From Dictyocoela muelleri (taxonomy: Eukaryota; Microsporidia): a stretch of 11,275 bases of DNA. The position numbers were made by a program, and so were the translations under genes. A model generated the notes under the pieces. It saw nothing but the letters and a program-made list of their open reading frames with translations. It was not told where the DNA came from and searched no databases. Location of the stretch: contig SDVU01000702.1 in assembly GCA_016256075.1 (NCBI GenBank), forward strand, positions 1-11,275, read 5' to 3'. Shown here piece after piece: positions 9,301 to 11,275 of the stretch. Each line of letters begins with the position of its first letter. The stretch's first letter is position 1.

Positions 9301-10047
9301 TCTCTGGTAAATTGGCAACAAATGGGGATATGTATTTTCAAAAAAACGACTCAGTTCAACAATGCTTCCTCCACCATGTCGAGTTTCTAATGATTTGTTG
9401 CTATTATGAAAGACAATTTCGGCTCTATTGAACATATCCTTATAAAAGTATTTCAGACTTCTTGAAAGTGCACATAGCTGGAACATTTTGTTCGACATCA
9501 GTTCAATCATGTGAACAGGATTTTCTACAATTCCTACAATTTTGAAATTTTCAATCCATCGTACTCGTGTCACAAATCTGATGAATTCGTGAACATCGTT
9601 AATGTCACAAAGAATAAAATTAATTGACTCTTTGTCTTTATTGCTGAAAAGTGGGTGTCTCTCGATCGATCGTATTTTGGCGTAATCAAAAATCGTAAAA
9701 AACGCAGTTTTATTCAAAAATTCAGTTTCATCGGTATTGATATTTTTATAAATCGATTTATAAAAAATAATTTTATCATCAATTACTTTTTTGTCAGTCA
9801 GAATGAGCAGTCCTTTTAAATTTCTTGTTGATGTCATCAAATCAATCTTCTCTTTGATGTCGGGAACATACAAAACGTGTTTATCTGGTATTGTTGATAT
9901 TTTTGTGCAATTGATGAGTTCTTTTACATCAAAAATTAAGTTAATGTTAGTATGTTTCATATTTTTTGAATTTTCAAGTGGTTGCTTGGAGTTTTGTCTT
10001 GTTTGTGATTTTGGTGTGTATGGTTTATCATTTTTATGAAATGTCAT
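3310..10047 (-). CDS. Cellular RNA-dependent RNA polymerase (RNAi amplification), giant form with N- and C-terminal extensions
   Basis: This enzyme copies single-stranded RNA into double-stranded RNA that Dicer cuts into small RNAs, in the silencing pathway with Argonaute. Family blocks appear in order: FEWTRATF (~600), SNRVLR (772-777), SSASQLR (829-835) with SAWF (838-841), SWLGNF and GKYTIRLGQALS, TDGVGKIS (908-915), RFAGYKGV (938-945), RESMRK (962-967), GVIDE near D1081, CLHPGDIR (1115-1122), the catalytic loop DLDGD (1157-1161, metal-binding D1157, D1159, D1161), AWYHVSH (W1505) and SFPW (1518-1521). At 2245 residues it far exceeds QDE-1 (about 1400) or plant RDRs (about 1100-1200). Residues 40-345 may be a degenerate helicase; 1525-2245 is unassigned. 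Asn/Lys-rich inserts lie near 1332-1363, 1586-1643, 1831-1861 and 2026-2049. The start follows a GGGG tract; the next Met is residue 30, and residues 1-29 look disordered. No intron or frame break is seen. Family assignment is near certain; the terminal domains are not. Confidence 0.97.
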   Translation of the reverse strand: MTFHKNDKPYTPKSQTRQNSKQPLENSKNMKHTNINLIFDVKELINCTKISTIPDKHVLYVPDIKEKIDLMTSTRNLKGLLILTDKKVIDDKIIFYKSIYKNINTDETEFLNKTAFFTIFDYAKIRSIERHPLFSNKDKESINFILCDINDVHEFIRFVTRVRWIENFKIVGIVENPVHMIELMSNKMFQLCALSRSLKYFYKDMFNRAEIVFHNSNKSLETRHGGGSIVELSRFFENTYPHLLPIYQRLIDEGAFSVQSFVAVHEDELGDYIPFFEQYKIKSSKIEILADLVNFVEDDCLIMVKNPELIPYLNYELKNKVKVISPIDINEITDQKIINYGLVNLYTHEKMYIFMSEEEEKMYDVILKAESTFETIPRQTMEMIEDNFEETTQMIPNINQNSLTSEYRETKRKIYYICKYRHDICKTLKEKGFVIVRNINRMFINPVRQPNSITDFGFKLASLINFPISPRGYPRVKTNHALFIKYVTFGHVNEHNFFNQKKLFGRGVLFLTPKTITLLFFNREVNMKIEIENSLEKYLFLDQKDDFLNIYFLLKSYPKMFVAKNIDSNKLEDLLLKFRQGCYIFDVFEWTRATFKDVNFLNDRYDIRINVDLKLPCNKEIPSKEIEKHFFNPKDVILNLLTMYSAGVYLYPITEYNDKSLGADEILRKIPNFDTKYLFMCLFSHKGRYISHKFTHGQIDLILKKANIKKFCDFIEIVVEDRNFEPARIISEFFEKESNCYEKEEIKNTIYLRSAYITPLSIIYNYPKISPSNRVLRDFDPDKFIRISFKDDNNLDRIHHIQDEVYDYFRSVLNDGFFICDRKYFFLASSASQLRLHSAWFVTPHVKNGELVGPDFIRSWLGNFEDIHNIGKYTIRLGQALSATIIDIQIDKFVEEPDTISSAGYCFTDGVGKISFSLAKKLADKLDLYEIPSAFQIRFAGYKGVVSIDPRIKDDEPGLVLRESMRKFYSNHRKLEVVSWSQEISAHLNRQIILILESLGISEETFTDLHEECIFHHFFSTPHSIQFLENHCSFFKPTIQFLHHTFFQKLLIAAYNKQLSDLQKKEKIFLKKGRILMGVIDEFEVLEKDEVFILTKINEIYTPILGTVLVAKNPCLHPGDIRLVTAVDRKELHHMKNVLVFSKKGERPIFNMCSGSDLDGDLYFCTWEPRLFPKKTYAADNYISSCHLYKTVVSMTDIVNFFIKFMRDNELGSIANAHLAFSDQKLNGVTEPEALKLATLFNMGVDFPKTGFVARLPIDLTPTIYPDFMNIKNQPSYKSQKTLGVLHRRSKMLKFNNVSLCDCMNCISKFFINELKILVNGLFNLEIKIFHQANDNSNNYNTNNNNTNNNYHTNFNNYNNPNFNSLALNPIDVNQNIKSNNFNTNDSSDDEFSQKYSFFNYDAIFYNSIQNSNLFKNISTYIDEAQEIYDDYTIELNALMKKYGYTTEEELFLGYVQENDILTFEENRNTQKSINERVKVFIRKYRDKFLKNCKNENFLTKMMAWYHVSHTNCGNSTSFPWILDIFQRHLIKDVSILIKNPNNEWMEIFKNKNINFEEFIFNPNVIFIEDSEESRFILENDFYSSGDYQNQNNQNQNQNNQNQDDYKNDTDKIKNQNNKIKNQNNKIKDDYKNQDDYKNDNDNNIRDKKSVICYKFRKDNKIQNSLIFVFGDLSVNDQFKKAKDQKVFIELFHLLFSIQFFTVDEIEDAIVFILKIMNETNDYPKKLIRNYVSQRLFSLSKASIGKCYSEDERNKLITIAALIFIDIPLLSKMKILRQQLKNDNFINQLDNNQIIKEQGKNKIRQSPFNGISILGMFDPNDEIYFTQISTEPNQIDNQINNQINNQNKNQNKPYQNNNEIKPYQTLRDRRSYEINLLNEGTADVNFYKDDLRKYLLGHIWYHKDDRLMFTIRIIPGRLIFHSLIPKFAYNNIKINELNKYMYSSKARNDYKLDKKEFLNVYFKNECFLKEKIAQDYENEGIDDFIKNNLEIFEDANYELAVQKGNNRYIIYYKGNIEVVKNKVKDENDFNHKEDFNHKDDFNHKDDFNHKDNFKDDSDHGNYFNLKEDFNNFDLNNEENNNVDKIKSLLISSLEIKKITKRRYVAGRYEIVDTKTRNDFLFETIFEEIIYHEDRGYSNFDNSEKNLKFKKMVKFENGEFLVDTEDFDFLRFEILIKLIKVGTFTGYKQFIFKMKNKKLVLEKTYFRVYNELIHLMSDIQSHLEFESFFGCIWESYLDGRDVFGKH
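3901..3972 (-). repeat. In-frame 18-bp repeat encoding DFNHKD-type hexapeptides
   Basis: Four units of ATGATTAAAATCGTCTTT (plus-strand reading) encode variants of DFNHKD around residues 2026-2049 of the RdRP, continuing into degenerate D/N/K-rich sequence to about residue 2075. It is acidic-basic, likely disordered, and probably variable in copy number between strains. Confidence 0.85.
4463..4560 (-). repeat. In-frame Asn/Gln-rich low-complexity insert
   Basis: Repeats such as NQINNQINNQNKNQNK with a twice-occurring KPYQ lie near residues 1831-1861 in the C-terminal extension. A 12-bp underlying unit (TTGATTATTAAT type) suggests slippage origin. It separates two segments of ordinary composition, so it is probably a surface linker. 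Confidence 0.75.
5119..5292 (-). repeat. In-frame Gln/Asn/Lys/Asp-rich repeat insert
   Basis: Encodes about residues 1586-1643. An NQ run is followed by two units of a 21-bp repeat (KIKNQNN) and several DDYKN units. It lies about 65 residues after the last conserved RdRP block (SFPW) and probably marks the boundary between the polymerase core and the C-terminal extension. Long open frames opposite to it are composition artefacts. Confidence 0.8.
5957..6052 (-). repeat. In-frame Asn-rich insert in the RdRP core
   Basis: Asn-rich sequence with Tyr, Thr and Phe spacers covers about residues 1332-1363, between the catalytic DLDGD and the later AWYHVSH block. It must sit in a surface loop if the enzyme is active, since conserved blocks resume on both sides. 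Confidence 0.75.
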
Positions 10048-10052
10048 GCCCC
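10048..10052 (-). promoter_or_regulatory. GGGG-type start-proximal signal
   Basis: On the minus strand the ATG is directly preceded by AAAGGGGC. Microsporidian genes commonly carry a CCC-like or GGG-like motif just before the start codon, linked to transcription start and very short leaders. In this AT-rich flank a run of four G is conspicuous. It supports the chosen start and the microsporidian reading; a single example cannot prove it. Confidence 0.5.
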
Positions 10053-10102
10053 TTTCGTTTTTATTTTTTTAAATATTTTTTTAAATCAGTTGATTTTGAT
10101 TT

Positions 10103-10140
10103 GAAATATAAAAATTATTTTGAAATATAAAAATTATTTT
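10103..10140. repeat. 19-bp tandem duplication upstream of the RdRP start
   Basis: GAAATATAAAAATTATTTT occurs twice in perfect tandem, 56-93 bases upstream of the RdRP ATG. This could be promoter sequence or simple slippage. Confidence 0.85.
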
Positions 10141-10304
10141 GAAAGAAGGATTTTAAAAGAATATCTCTTATTGAAATTGCTAATTAATGTTGTTAGAAAT
10201 TTTGTTATTCAGTCTTTATGTTAAAATACTTCAATGCATAAGGATTTCTTAAAATTTTTAGTTAAGATTTTAACAATCAGAAATATTATTGATACATCTA
10301 GTGA

Positions 10305-10329
10305 TACCTGTATCCTGCAGAGTCATTGA
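10305..10329 (+). repeat. 25-bp fragment of the 320-bp repeat
   Basis: Matches copy A positions 155-179 at 24 of 25 bases (TACCTGTATCCTGC, one change, then GAGTCATTGA). Similarity stops on both sides. The match is of mixed composition, so it is not an A/T artefact. It is closer to copy A than copy B is over the same bases. Confidence 0.7.
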
Positions 10330-11193
10330 ATAGAAATAATTATAGGGATAAAGATGATTATTATAGAGGTTTCTGAAGGGGCTATATATTAGTTTACGAC
10401 GTGTTCATTTTTTTAATAATTATTAATAACTAGAATAGAATGGTAAGTTTTAAGTTTATTATTGAATTCTTAAGCCACAATAAAAAGACTTAAAAATTGA
10501 ATAATTAGGATCTTTAATTTAATATTTAAGAAAAATATTTAAATAAACTTTTTCTAGAATATAGTCGCTGTTAAATTGCAATTTGTTAATCTATAAAAAG
10601 TCAATATGATCAGTTTGTAGATATTACCTTTTATATTAAAAAAATAATATCTGTAATTTATATTCCATTTTATCCAATAATTGAAAAAAAATAAACTTTA
10701 TCTAAATTTGGTAAAATTTTAAGTTTATTAAAATCCAAGTTAAAAAATGGAATTGAATATTTTTAATCATTGAAGATTCATCTTTAAAATTTAAAATAAA
10801 ATTTAGAAATTCAAACAAAACAGTTTTATAAAAATTTATTTCCGTTTTCTTGATCTTAACAAAAATATATTTATTACATTTACGTTAATAAATAATATTT
10901 TTATATAAGATAAAACGAATTTAATAAATAGTTTAATAATTATGTTATGATTAATCAAAAATTGATATTTTAGGAAATATTATTAAAATAAAAACGTTTT
11001 TTTTGTAAATTTAAGATTTATTTATTTAAAAAAATATGGAAAGCTAAAAAATAATTGTTTTTTTTTCAATTTGAATTGAATTATTTTGATATTATTTAAA
11101 AATCATTAAAAAAATATTAAAATTCGGCCTTTTTTTGAACAAAGTTTTTGATATGGAATTTTTAAAAATTTTATTCGGATTAACAATACAGTG

Positions 11194-11234
11194 CACCCTC
11201 TATTTTTTCCACCCTCTATTATTTTCCACCCTCT
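11194..11234. repeat. Three-copy CACCCTCT repeat
   Basis: CACCCTCT occurs at 11194, 11210 and 11227, each followed by a T/A run, giving a 16-17-bp period. On the minus strand this reads as spaced AGAGGGTG motifs. It could belong to the control region of a gene beyond the window or be a small satellite seed. Confidence 0.75.
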
Positions 11235-11275
11235 TTTATTTTCCATTTTTCTAATATTTTTCAAATTTTTCTTAT

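Larger units (their letters stand above)
10053..11275. other. AT-rich region upstream of the RdRP gene
   Basis: No gene, RNA or long open frame is visible on either strand. It contains a 19-bp tandem duplication, a fragment of the 320-bp repeat and a short CACCCTCT array, listed separately. The RdRP promoter should lie at its left end; no TATA-like box can be singled out in DNA this AT-rich. Confidence 0.6.

Noticed and set aside
3310-10047. Viral origin of the polymerase
   Set aside because: The DLDGD double-psi beta-barrel signature and all flanking blocks are those of cellular RNAi RdRPs, not of the right-hand GDD viral polymerases.

Overview
The window is very AT-rich eukaryotic DNA dominated by one gene. 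A single uninterrupted reading frame on the minus strand (10047 down to 3310, 2245 codons, no introns) encodes a cellular RNA-dependent RNA polymerase (RdRP) of the QDE-1/EGO-1/RDR type, the amplifying enzyme of RNA interference. The catalytic motif SGSDLDGD and about ten other family blocks are intact. Three things fit a microsporidian: the intronless giant gene, a GGGG tract one base before the ATG, and an AATAAA signal five bases after the stop. An amoebozoan (dictyostelids also have long RdRPs with Asn-rich inserts) or another AT-rich protist is not excluded. The organism assignment is inference.

Layout. 1-1049: two inverted copies of a ~320-bp repeat around a ~410-bp AT-rich spacer. The best-conserved core of the repeat holds a hairpin capped by a GNRA tetraloop. 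1050-1496: a nested fold-back element with GC-rich perfect palindromes at its ends, resembling a MITE or fold-back transposon. Three tRNA-like pieces with B-box sequences lie at 1410-1433 (+), 1558-1628 (-) and 2705-2740 (-). 1635-2700: AT-rich DNA with no gene that I can see. 2746-2921: eleven units of a 16-bp tandem repeat. 2922-3298: the region downstream of the RdRP gene, with degenerate short repeats. 3310-10047: the RdRP. 10048-11275: upstream AT-rich DNA with a 19-bp tandem duplication, a 25-bp fragment of the 320-bp repeat, and three CACCCTCT repeats near the window end.

The most interesting point is the RdRP architecture. The first ~350 residues look, by eye, like a worn-out Dicer-type SF2 helicase module without its ATPase motifs. 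The RdRP core spans about residues 450-1525. A ~700-residue C-terminal extension that I cannot assign follows, broken up by Asn/Gln/Lys/Asp-rich inserts. No other protein gene is supported. The rest is repeats and spacer, several of them able to fold into long hairpins that would be double-stranded if transcribed.
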